DNA of 43,165 nucleotides, from IMG/VR virus record IMGVR_UViG_3300025162_000084, positions 1-43,165 of that record; one strand, written 5' to 3'. How positions within the stretch are numbered: the stretch's first letter is position 1; each line of letters starts with the position of its first letter. Shown in pieces: positions 23,078-30,888 of the stretch. The position numbers and the translations under genes were made by a program. The notes beneath the pieces are model-generated. The model was not told the DNA's origin. It saw only the letters and a program-made list of their open reading frames with translations, and did no database searches. This DNA comes from a virus.

Positions 23078-24538
23078 TTAACCGTCACGCGGAATGTAGC
23101 CGCGCACAGGGCGCGGGGGGCCAGACAGTATCTCATTGATTTCAGATACGGCCCCCTGCTCACTCAGCCATTTCTTAACGGCTGGGTCAGTGGCCTTGTC
23201 AATGAGGCTGCTCATGACTGCCTTTTCAGCACCTCCCTCTGTGGATTCAATGCGGGGGTTGGTTACGACTGTGGTATTAGGCGCGGGCTGCACGGAACGG
23301 AGTACGGGCCCCTTGGTCGCGGGCTGTCCTTCAAGCTGGCCAATCCGTGCCATCAACGGCTCAACCGCTGCCTTCACAGATTCTTTCAATGCCAGCGCGA
23401 AAGTGTCTGCCTGCCTATCCAAAAGACTTTTCACAGCGTCCACCGTGTTAAGTCCAGCGTCCATTGATTTCGCCGCGGGGAACGGTTTTTTCTCCTCTGG
23501 CTTGGGGGGTTCAGGGGCCGCAGGCGTAGCGGGCTCTTGAGCCACTTCTGGGGCCTTCGGGGCTGCGGGGGCCGCATTGGGCACAGCGGGCGGTTTCGGG
23601 GCTGATTGGGCGACTGGGGGTGGCTCATTGGCCTCTGGGGCCGCTTCCTCATTCTCCGCGAGTGTTTCCTGTTCAGGGGTTTCCACGGCGGGGAATATGT
23701 CAACAATGCTGTCGTGCAGGGCCCTCAATGCGGCCTGCACGGTCACAGGCAACTGCTCCGCGGTTATGGTTTCCTCTACCGCTGCGGGCGCGGGAGCCGC
23801 GGGCTCTACGGGGGACGCGGCGGCGGCGGCGGGTTCGGGGGGAGCCTTGGCTGCGGGCGGGGTTTGAGGCTTTTCCTCTGAAACTTTCCCGTTTGAGTCC
23901 TCTTTGCCTTCCAGCTTGGCCTCTGCCGCGCTTTCGGGTTCGTCGGCCTTGCCGTCAGTAGGTTTTACTTCTTTGATTGTCTTACTTTTCATTGATAATT
24001 TCGCTCCTTTTGAGTATATTCCCTTGAGTGTTGCTAATGACGCGCCTGCGTCTTCCAGTATCTTGACAGCTTTGTAGCTGGGTATGACGGCTGTGGGGTT
24101 CGCAGGCGTGGGCGTCACGGACGCCTCACACACGGGCCAGCATGAGATACGCCCGTCCAGTTCAACCGTCTTGAGGTGTGAGATTGCCCCGCTGGACAGC
24201 CTTGCCCCACCGCGCTTGATGATTCCAGCTACCGCCTGCGCGTATGAGTCTGCTAGGTTCAACTGGCCCTCTATCCAACGGCCCATTTCATCGTCCCACT
24301 TCTTGGTCACGCGACCAATTATGGCTGCCTTCACCTTTGAGTCGCGCCCGTGCTGGTAGAGAATGGGCAACTGCACGTCTTGGAACAGGTCGTCACGATA
24401 GTCTGTGTCCTTCGTGAAGTATTCCCCGTCAAAGTCCTTACCCTTGAGGGCCGCGATTCCACCGTTCGGGCAGAGCAGTCCGACAAAAGTGCCCTTCTCT
24501 ACGTCAATAAACTTTACCGCGTAGTCTGCGTTTTTCAT
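23078..24538 (-). CDS. Prohead protease fused to a scaffold-like domain
   Basis: 486 residues. Residues 1-150 fit a herpes-like prohead protease: LPILYQHGRD with His63, IIGRVTKKW, WIEGQL, GARLSSGAIS with a candidate Ser115/116, and WPVCEASVTPTPANPTAV. Residues about 190-360 are a Pro/Ala/Glu-rich unstructured region, and a helical end (VDAVKSLLDRQADTFALALKESVKAAVEPL) resembles a scaffold coiled coil. Fusion of protease and scaffold in one chain is known in some phages. It directly precedes the capsid gene. Confidence 0.82.
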   Translation of the reverse strand: MKNADYAVKFIDVEKGTFVGLLCPNGGIAALKGKDFDGEYFTKDTDYRDDLFQDVQLPILYQHGRDSKVKAAIIGRVTKKWDDEMGRWIEGQLNLADSYAQAVAGIIKRGGARLSSGAISHLKTVELDGRISCWPVCEASVTPTPANPTAVIPSYKAVKILEDAGASLATLKGIYSKGAKLSMKSKTIKEVKPTDGKADEPESAAEAKLEGKEDSNGKVSEEKPQTPPAAKAPPEPAAAAASPVEPAAPAPAAVEETITAEQLPVTVQAALRALHDSIVDIFPAVETPEQETLAENEEAAPEANEPPPVAQSAPKPPAVPNAAPAAPKAPEVAQEPATPAAPEPPKPEEKKPFPAAKSMDAGLNTVDAVKSLLDRQADTFALALKESVKAAVEPLMARIGQLEGQPATKGPVLRSVQPAPNTTVVTNPRIESTEGGAEKAVMSSLIDKATDPAVKKWLSEQGAVSEINEILSGPPRPVRGYIPRDG

Positions 24539-24840
24539 GTAGCCTCTGCCTCCAATATACTGATAAATGAAAACTTGTTCGTGAACACGCCCTTGCGCGT
24601 TATGTCGTCAGCCACTTGCTTGACCATGTACGTCCCCAGCACGGCGTTTGCCGCGGGATTGTAGTCGTACTTATATTCCCCCGTGGCCAATTTCGACATG
24701 GCCGCTGCAACGATTATGTCCGTGCCCGTGGGGTCAGTGATTGTTATGGTCACGCCGTTCGCGGGGTCAAAGAGGGCCCCCGTGCCCGTGTCGGTTATGT
24801 CTATTGAACACGTGACTGTCTGGGGTAAAAGTTTTCTCAT
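24535..24840 (-). CDS. Small beta-sandwich virion protein
   Basis: 101 residues with an Ig-like strand order (TVTCSIDITDTGTGALFDP, VTITITDPTG, then GEYKYDYNPAANAVLGTYMVKQVADD). It has no catalytic motif. Overlaps the protease gene and abuts the repeat protein gene, so it probably sits in the capsid or on the repeat fibre. Confidence 0.6.
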   Translation of the reverse strand: MRKLLPQTVTCSIDITDTGTGALFDPANGVTITITDPTGTDIIVAAAMSKLATGEYKYDYNPAANAVLGTYMVKQVADDITRKGVFTNKFSFISILEAEAT

Positions 24841-27344
24841 TAGCCACCTTCCACATCTGAATCAATCTTTATGGCGGGCCGCGCCTTGCTTGTACCATTT
24901 CCCAGAACCGTTATGTCACCGTCGCCTATAATCGTACCACACGGGCCCCCGTCCATTTCAAGGGCTGGGGAGAAAAAGTTTGCCCCGCGGAAATAGGTTG
25001 ACAGTGACCCCGCGCCTGCTATGTTCCCCGCCTTGGTCAAGTAGAACCGCGTGCCTATGTCCTTTAGGGCTATGAGTTCAAGGAAGAACCGCGTGGCTGC
25101 GTCACGCTGGCCAAGGCCGTTCAATGCGAACCGCAGGGCCGTGTTCTTATACCCCAGCACGCTCAACTTAAAGCGTGCAGCGGCGTCTTTGAACACCGTG
25201 GCTATCAAGACAAAGCGGGTCTGGGCTATGGCATAGTTGAGGGCCGTCAAGAGGTAACGTGAGCCAATATCCTTGAATTGCCGTGCATTGAGGCGGTAAC
25301 GTGCTGAAACGTCCTTGAATGCCCGCCCTACCAGCCCGAACCTTGCCCCTGCGTCTTTCCAGCCGCGGGCCTGCACGATAAACCGCGTGGCCGCGTTGCC
25401 ATAGTTACGGGCCCGTACTGCGAACCTTGCCGCGGCGTCCTTGAAACCACGTACGGCCATGCTGAAACGGGTCTGGATAAACTTGAAGCTCGTGGGGGCC
25501 GTAACCACGTAAAAGCGTGTGCCCGCGTCCTTGAACCCCTGAACGGCGGCCTTGAACCGTGTCGCAGCGTCTTTGTAGTTCTGGGCGTTGAGCCTAAAAC
25601 GGGCCGCCGTGTCCTTAAACGCTTGAACCGTTACCTTGAAACGTGTGCTTATGTCCTTCGTGACAGCCAAGCGGAAACGGGTTGCAATGTCTTTGTAGCC
25701 GCGTACCGTCAACTGGAACCGCGTTGAGGTGTCTTTGAACGCCCGTACAGTGACCTTAAAGCGAGTCTGGGCGTCCTTGTACGTCTGGGCTATGACCTTG
25801 TATCTTGTGGCTATGTCCTTGGCTACGGCCAGCCTGAACCGTGTTGATATATCCTTATACGTCTGAACCGTTACCTTGAAACGGGCCGCTGTGTCTTTGT
25901 AGCCCCGAACGGTCAGGGCGTACCGTGTCGCCGCGTCCTTATAGTTGCGAACAGCTGTCTTGAACCGCGTCGAAATGTCTTTATAGCTTTGGGCTGTGAG
26001 TTTGTAACGGCTGGTAACATCTTTGTAAGCCTGAACCGTCACCTTGAAACGAGTCTGCGTGTCCTTGTACGCCCGTACCCGCATGACGTAGCGTGTAGCC
26101 GCGTCCTTGAAGTTGCGGGCCGTCACCTTGAAACGAGTTTGGGCGTCCTTGTAGCCCTTTACCCGCATGAGGTACCGGGTAGCAACGTTCTTGAAGTTCT
26201 GGGCTGTCAGCTTGTATCTTGAGGCCGCGTCCTCATAGGCGCGCACGACTACGGCGTAGCGTGTGGCTATATCCTCATAGACCGATAACACATTCAGTTT
26301 GAAACGTGCAGTGGCGTCTTTGTTGCCTTGGCCTATCAACTTGAACCGCGTCACGGGTTGCAGGCCAACAAGGAAGCGCGTGGCCACGTCCTTTAATGCC
26401 TGTGTCACTGGCTGCGACAACTTGAACCGACTGGCTATATCCTTATAGCCAAGTGGCGTTATAACGCCTTCTACGCCTAATCCCCAAACATTATACGAAG
26501 GATATGAAAAAGCGTTCCCGTCTAAGTGGTTTGCGCCGTCGCTGCTCAACCATGATCCGGATGAGGCGATACCACTCCCGGTGATATAGCCCCCAGTCCC
26601 ATACATTGCCAAAGCATCGCCCGTTTTTATCGGGATTGAGAGCCCTGTAAATGTCTGCTTGCTGCCATTGGCGACGGTTCCAATACTTGCGGAGCCCCTG
26701 CTGGTAAATTGGTTTGAGTACCCGCCCTGAAAGACCGTCCCCGCAATTACCCCCGTCCCGTCCTGGTAATAACAATAAGCGGAGAACGATGATAAAATCC
26801 CGTCAGATTGCGCAGGGTTCCCTAGGTCAACTCTTGTCCCCCAGATTGATGAGTAGTAGTCCCACGTGGATAACGCGCCAGAGCCAACGGTGAGGCTGTC
26901 GGTGACACCCTTGGCTGTGAATTCCATTATGTTGTTATTGAACCCGCCAACGGATTGAGCCCCCATTCCCCACAATAGGCCGCCCATGTACCACTTCACC
27001 CCGTTGGTTCCACCCGCGGTTGCGATTGAAGGGCCAGCACCTCCGCCCGTATAGACGCCCAAACAGTCGCCAGCATTGACAGTGATGTTCAGCCCTGTGA
27101 AGGTTTGGGTGGTTGGGGAACCTGTAATGTTCCCGATGCCGATATAATCCCTGCCAGTGTAGGTTGACCCTGACCCATAGCAGGTTCCCACTGAAACGCC
27201 AGTAGCACTGGACTGAAAATTGAAGGAAATGGCTTTCAGCTTGCCGGAGGAAGGGGCTGGATAGTCAATTTCAATATAGGTGTAGCCGTAGGAGCCTGCC
27301 GTCGTATCATTAGGGTGAGGATAGCCAATCTGTAAGACACTCAC
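24840..27344 (-). CDS. Giant 14-residue-repeat virion protein with two beta-sandwich head domains
   Basis: 834 residues. Residues about 1-150 and 150-290 are two related beta-sandwich domains (compare QTFTGLNITVNAGDCLGVYTGG and QTFTGLSIPIKTGDALAMYGTG), resembling carbohydrate-binding or fibre-head modules. Residues about 297-770 comprise some 34 tandem copies of a 14-residue unit, consensus YKDxxTRFxxxVxx, with aromatic residues seven apart. A compact C-terminal region (about 771-834) follows. The protein resembles a long fibre or stalk. It lies between the minor head genes and the protease, so a head fibre or neck fibre is likely. The two N-terminal domains lie in a segment of different composition, suggesting they were acquired later. 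No known family recognised for the repeat. Confidence 0.8.
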   Translation of the reverse strand: MSVLQIGYPHPNDTTAGSYGYTYIEIDYPAPSSGKLKAISFNFQSSATGVSVGTCYGSGSTYTGRDYIGIGNITGSPTTQTFTGLNITVNAGDCLGVYTGGGAGPSIATAGGTNGVKWYMGGLLWGMGAQSVGGFNNNIMEFTAKGVTDSLTVGSGALSTWDYYSSIWGTRVDLGNPAQSDGILSSFSAYCYYQDGTGVIAGTVFQGGYSNQFTSRGSASIGTVANGSKQTFTGLSIPIKTGDALAMYGTGGYITGSGIASSGSWLSSDGANHLDGNAFSYPSYNVWGLGVEGVITPLGYKDIASRFKLSQPVTQALKDVATRFLVGLQPVTRFKLIGQGNKDATARFKLNVLSVYEDIATRYAVVVRAYEDAASRYKLTAQNFKNVATRYLMRVKGYKDAQTRFKVTARNFKDAATRYVMRVRAYKDTQTRFKVTVQAYKDVTSRYKLTAQSYKDISTRFKTAVRNYKDAATRYALTVRGYKDTAARFKVTVQTYKDISTRFRLAVAKDIATRYKVIAQTYKDAQTRFKVTVRAFKDTSTRFQLTVRGYKDIATRFRLAVTKDISTRFKVTVQAFKDTAARFRLNAQNYKDAATRFKAAVQGFKDAGTRFYVVTAPTSFKFIQTRFSMAVRGFKDAAARFAVRARNYGNAATRFIVQARGWKDAGARFGLVGRAFKDVSARYRLNARQFKDIGSRYLLTALNYAIAQTRFVLIATVFKDAAARFKLSVLGYKNTALRFALNGLGQRDAATRFFLELIALKDIGTRFYLTKAGNIAGAGSLSTYFRGANFFSPALEMDGGPCGTIIGDGDITVLGNGTSKARPAIKIDSDVEGG
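25030..26460 (-). repeat. Array of about 34 degenerate 42-bp coding repeats
   Basis: Each unit encodes 14 residues, for example AYKDVTSRYKLTAQ or GFKDAAARFAVRAR. The DNA copies have diverged while the protein pattern is kept, so selection acts on the protein. Two units are one residue short (AVAKDIATRY, AVTKDISTRF) and some near the ends have small insertions. Confidence 0.9.
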
Positions 27345-27799
27345 GATGACACCTGGATAGTCTGGGAAGTTATCGTGTTGACAGTGGCATTACACTGGGC
27401 AAGCGTGCCGTTGCCAGCCTTAAAAGGGACGGGGGTGTAGCCTGTTTCAATGGGTTGATTGCCAGCCCATACCGCGTAGAAACCGGCCAGCCTTGCTTTC
27501 ATGAGATTGATAAGGCTCAAGGCGTTGGCCCCAACCGTGACATACTCAAAATGGTTATTGAACGGGACGTCAATCGCTTTTGTGGGTAGAGTCTCCAGCC
27601 AAGCCTGAAAATCACTTGGGTCAGAGGGATTGCCCTGGCCGTCAACCGGGCCTGAATATACTTGCCCCGTTGTATCGGGAACGGTTACGTGGCACTCATT
27701 GTACCTAGCGTCAGACGGGTTCAAGAACATAGACATTCGCACTTGTATTTTGCCCTGGTACGCGCAGACCCCAGAGTTTTCAATCACAGCGTATGGCAT
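27341..27799 (-). CDS. Hypothetical virion-associated protein
   Basis: 152 residues without a recognised domain; strand-rich N terminus, then a helical stretch (ALSLINLMKARLAGFYAVW). It overlaps the repeat protein gene by four bases and lies within the segment proposed to have been inserted (26461-27805), so it may have arrived together with the new head domains, perhaps as a chaperone or partner. Confidence 0.6.
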   Translation of the reverse strand: MPYAVIENSGVCAYQGKIQVRMSMFLNPSDARYNECHVTVPDTTGQVYSGPVDGQGNPSDPSDFQAWLETLPTKAIDVPFNNHFEYVTVGANALSLINLMKARLAGFYAVWAGNQPIETGYTPVPFKAGNGTLAQCNATVNTITSQTIQVSS

Positions 27800-27805
27800 A
27801 TTCCC

Positions 27806-28600
27806 TCACACATCACAATACCCCTGCACAGCCAACTTGAACCGCATGCTAGTGTCTTTGTACGCGGTAACAGGGACGGCTACCTTGAATCGAGCCGCCG
27901 CGTTTTTGTAACTCTGCCCCAATAACTGGAACCGCGTGGCCATATCATCGTAAAAAGATCCCTTGAGGCCAATGGCCCACGTAGCCCAGTCAAGGGTTGC
28001 GCTTGACTTGGTATCTGTGGACGTTAGAGCCGCGCCACCAGAGTTGTCGCTGTACTCCTGTATGGCCGCGCTGACAGCTTTCAAACTTGATGAGCCAGCT
28101 AGGGCACGCGTGCTATCACGCTGGGTACGGTTGAGCGTGATTGTGATCGAGCCCGATGCGTTTGCAGACTGGGCCACTCCCACGCCGCAGATAAGCATAC
28201 GGCCAGCAGTACCCGCAGCGGGCGTCACGGTTGAGGTCGTAGGGCTTGAGCCCGTGTTGTTACCAGTTGCTACGTTCTCAAACGCCTTTGACGCCCCTGT
28301 GTAACTCACCGCGTTCCATGATACCCTAGTCCCCGACGCGAAGCCGACGCTGACCGATTCATTCGCGGCGGAGGCTTGGTAAATGTACCAAGCCTCTGCC
28401 GAATTATTGGTGCTATAACTCACCTTTGAGCCCGTGATGTAGGTTGCAGCCACTCCGCCCACGGTCACGGCGTTCGGGGAAGTCGTGCCTATATAAGTGA
28501 TGTTTATGACTATAACCACGTTGGCCGCGTGGTTCAGGCTGCCCGTTGTGGGCGTGGTCGTGCCCGTGGCCCCGATTGCCGCATTATAGGCGATAGCCAT
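27806..28600 (-). CDS. Beta-sandwich virion protein with three terminal 14-residue repeats
   Basis: 264 residues. Residues about 1-215 are a Thr/Ser/Gly-rich beta-sandwich (VVIVINITYIGTTSPNAVTVGG and later WATWAIGLKGSF). The C-terminal 45 residues contain the same repeat as the next large protein: DMATRFQLLGQSYKNAAARFKVAV and AYKDTSMRFKLAVQGYCDV, stopping in the middle of a unit. It looks like the head and first repeats of a former longer protein whose repeat stalk is now joined to other head domains downstream. Structural role likely. Confidence 0.7.
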   Translation of the reverse strand: MAIAYNAAIGATGTTTPTTGSLNHAANVVIVINITYIGTTSPNAVTVGGVAATYITGSKVSYSTNNSAEAWYIYQASAANESVSVGFASGTRVSWNAVSYTGASKAFENVATGNNTGSSPTTSTVTPAAGTAGRMLICGVGVAQSANASGSITITLNRTQRDSTRALAGSSSLKAVSAAIQEYSDNSGGAALTSTDTKSSATLDWATWAIGLKGSFYDDMATRFQLLGQSYKNAAARFKVAVPVTAYKDTSMRFKLAVQGYCDV

Positions 28601-28616
28601 ACGTTACTCCGTGAAT

Positions 28617-29105
28617 CTAGCCAGATGTTTTGTCGAACCCGTGAATACCCTGCACGGCCAAGTTCAGGCGGCCGATGTTTTGATACTTGAAGTCGAACAC
28701 GTTGTCTTTGAAACTTTCAAGTGCCCCTGTGGCCGTGTTCCAAGCGTGGCACTCACAGGAACCGTCCTGTGAGATAATGCTGCCTATTATCTGCGCGCTG
28801 CAACTGCGCCCACTTCCCCCGCCGCCCATCCCCACAAACTGGAAACCCACTTTCAACTGAAAGAACGGGGGCTTGTCCAGTTCACCCGCCATACCGTTAG
28901 GACAGAGCAGCCGCAGCCCAGCCAGTAACTTCTTGTCAAGTTCTTCCCAGCGTGAGGTTTTCACGTGGGCCAACGGGAGCAAGATAGGCGCGTGTTCGAA
29001 GGTGTCCCACTCTGCTACTATCTTGCCGCCGTAGTAACGGGCCTCCCACCAAGCGCGCCCGCTGCGCTTAATCATCATGATTTCAAACTTTGACGGCATT
29101 TTCAC
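28617..29105 (-). CDS. Hypothetical virion-associated protein with one degenerate repeat
   Basis: 162 residues. A CECHAWN cluster and a GMGGGGSGRSC loop lie in the middle. Near the C terminus YQNIGRLNLAVQG resembles one unit of the 14-residue repeat (YKDIATRFKLAVQG) with one residue missing. The first part (RAWWEARYYGGKIVAEWDTFEHAP) is strand-forming. No family recognised; association with the repeat proteins is suggested by gene order and the shared motif. Confidence 0.6.
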   Translation of the reverse strand: MKMPSKFEIMMIKRSGRAWWEARYYGGKIVAEWDTFEHAPILLPLAHVKTSRWEELDKKLLAGLRLLCPNGMAGELDKPPFFQLKVGFQFVGMGGGGSGRSCSAQIIGSIISQDGSCECHAWNTATGALESFKDNVFDFKYQNIGRLNLAVQGIHGFDKTSG

Positions 29106-29122
29106 CTCCCGTAACGGTTACA

Positions 29123-29911
29123 TTAAGTCCAAGTGTATTTCAAGGTCATGACCACGGTGTACGTACTGGGGGTCATGTTCGGCCCAGTGAACAGGGCAAA
29201 GTGACAGGCAATCGAACCCGCTGTCGTGGCTGTGGGGGTCGCAGCGAAAGTGATGTAGTTCGTATCGCCCTGTAAGGCTTGAAAGTTTGCTATCCAGTTC
29301 GCGCCCGCTGTGGGGTTGACTGAACCGCCCGTGCCGCTGGTAACCGTGGGAGCGTTGCTCGGGCCTGCGGCGGGGTCTGCCGTTGCCGTGACTTGCCCGT
29401 AGAGGTTGCCCTTGAGGTATGAGTAGCTGGACGTGTCCGTAGCATGGCCGCCCAATAGCGACCCGTCACCGCCCGTAATGGCTCCATGAGCCGTTGTGGG
29501 GTACGCCGTGAATATGGGCGCGCTGGCGAACGTGCCGTCATTCGTCCAGTTCCACCTTGCCCAGCGATAGTTGTCCTTGGAATAGGTCGGGCACGCGCCG
29601 CCGTTTGCATACAGGCCGTCACCCGTGGCGTCAGCCGTGTACGCGTACGTGTAGTTCACTTGGCTGGTTGCCGCGGGTCGTATCATGGCGGGCCAAGACG
29701 TAGACGCTATGTTCTTTTGGGACGCGCTATCTGACCACCTGACCTCTGTGTTTGCCCCGCCGATTGCTTGGTATGCTGGGGAACCCGTGGTCGCGTTATT
29801 GCACTCAAGTTTGATTGTTCCAAAGTCTGCGTTCAGTACCCCCATGAGGTACAGGGGCCCAAGGAATATCGCCTTGAGCAGTAGCCGTGTGACCGTGAAT
29901 GCCTTTTTCAT
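29123..29911 (-). CDS. Beta-rich virion protein with hydrophobic N terminus
   Basis: 262 residues. A basic start and hydrophobic stretch (MKKAFTVTRLLLKAIFLGPLYLMGV) is followed by a long Thr/Ala/Gly-rich region of strands, ending STYTVVMTLKYTWT. The N terminus may be a membrane or packing segment rather than a signal peptide. The start at 29911 is preferred because GGAGAAC precedes that ATG. Its position just after the Mu F-like protein suggests a head or neck structural role. Confidence 0.6.
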   Translation of the reverse strand: MKKAFTVTRLLLKAIFLGPLYLMGVLNADFGTIKLECNNATTGSPAYQAIGGANTEVRWSDSASQKNIASTSWPAMIRPAATSQVNYTYAYTADATGDGLYANGGACPTYSKDNYRWARWNWTNDGTFASAPIFTAYPTTAHGAITGGDGSLLGGHATDTSSYSYLKGNLYGQVTATADPAAGPSNAPTVTSGTGGSVNPTAGANWIANFQALQGDTNYITFAATPTATTAGSIACHFALFTGPNMTPSTYTVVMTLKYTWT

Positions 29912-29935
29912 GTGTCTGTTCTCCTTCAACTAAAA

Positions 29936-30187
29936 TTATTCCGCTGACTGTTCCATGGCGTACAGCCGTGTGTAGTAATCATGGATTTCAACCAAGTGTG
30001 CCCACGCTATCTTGGCCGTGAGCAGCGGGTCGTCCCCTGTGATGTTTGTGGCTGGGTTGACCGTGCCGTGTTCCAGTTCCACGTCCAGCCCCATGCGTAA
30101 CTGTTCAATGTCTATGCTGGGCGGTATGCCCAGCGTCTTGATTATGTCCTTGGCTTGAGCCGTTGTGAAAACCCTCTTGACACCCAT
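29936..30187 (-). CDS. DUF5661-like small protein
   Basis: 83 residues. The pattern FTTAQAKDIIKTLGI, GLDVELEHGT, NITGDDPLLTAKIAWAHLVEI and DYYTRLYAME matches DUF5661-type phage proteins, usually found near head or packaging genes. Function unknown. It lies between the Mu F-like gene and the beta-rich structural genes. Confidence 0.7.
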   Translation of the reverse strand: MGVKRVFTTAQAKDIIKTLGIPPSIDIEQLRMGLDVELEHGTVNPATNITGDDPLLTAKIAWAHLVEIHDYYTRLYAMEQSAE

Positions 30188-30195
30188 TCTCCCCC

Positions 30196-30888
30196 CTAGA
30201 TATTCACGTTAGGTCTAGCGTACCCGCTGGGGCTGCCTTGCCTGTACTGGTTCGCCGTACGGTTACGGGCGGCGATTGCTTGGTCTATGACGCTGCCAAG
30301 GTTCTCAAAGACTTGTTCACTCGTCCCTGCGCGGTAGTTTGGCAGCGGTCCCACAAGAGCCTCACTGGGCACGCCTACATCAAAGTGAGCAGGGCAACGA
30401 CAATGGGGGTGAATGGTCGCCGCGATTTCATAGGCGTCTTTGGCATTGAACCAGCGGCCAGCAAGGTAGAGGCACTTCTTACAAACCTTCGCGTCCTCTG
30501 CGGTCAGCCATATTACCCCTATGTCGCTGGGGTCAAGGTTTTCGGCACGGGCTATAATGGCGCGGCTTGCGTCCACCCCCGCCGCAATCCCCACGGCTGT
30601 CGCAGGGGACAGGGCCCACGTCCAGAGGTTCTCATTTATGAGCCCCACGGCCTGCTCCACCGTGGCCCCTTGCCCGATTTTAAGTTCAAGGGCTGCCATA
30701 GCCCTCTGCAATTCCTTGGCATGGCGTGAGAGCAGTATCTCAAGATTGGCATTGTCACGCTCCCCCCATGCAAGTATCTGGCCGTATCGCTTGAGGATTT
30801 TATCGCGTCCTAGAGCGTAGGCTCTCGGGATATACTGGGTCGCAAGTCGTTGCATACTCACGGCCAAGTCTGCGAGAGCAGGGTTCAT
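30196..30888 (-). CDS. Mu gpF/SPP1 gp7-like head morphogenesis protein
   Basis: 230 residues. A helical N-terminal part is followed by the family signature: WLTAEDAKVCKKCLYLAGRWF and IHPHCRCPAHFDV (about residues 128-172), with the CxxC and HPHCRC residues in place. Such proteins bind the portal and travel into the capsid. It starts inside the last codons of the portal gene (four-base overlap), which is the standard order. Confidence 0.85.
   Translation of the reverse strand: MNPALADLAVSMQRLATQYIPRAYALGRDKILKRYGQILAWGERDNANLEILLSRHAKELQRAMAALELKIGQGATVEQAVGLINENLWTWALSPATAVGIAAGVDASRAIIARAENLDPSDIGVIWLTAEDAKVCKKCLYLAGRWFNAKDAYEIAATIHPHCRCPAHFDVGVPSEALVGPLPNYRAGTSEQVFENLGSVIDQAIAARNRTANQYRQGSPSGYARPNVNI

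Noticed and set aside
23577-23961. Plus-strand Gly/Ala- and Arg-rich open frames
   Set aside because: They are antisense to the low-complexity linker of the protease-scaffold protein; their length comes from its base bias.
25030-26460. Regular repeats of about 42 bases that could suggest a CRISPR array or minisatellite
   Set aside because: The units form one open reading frame, vary at DNA level, have no spacer structure and conserve a 14-residue protein pattern.
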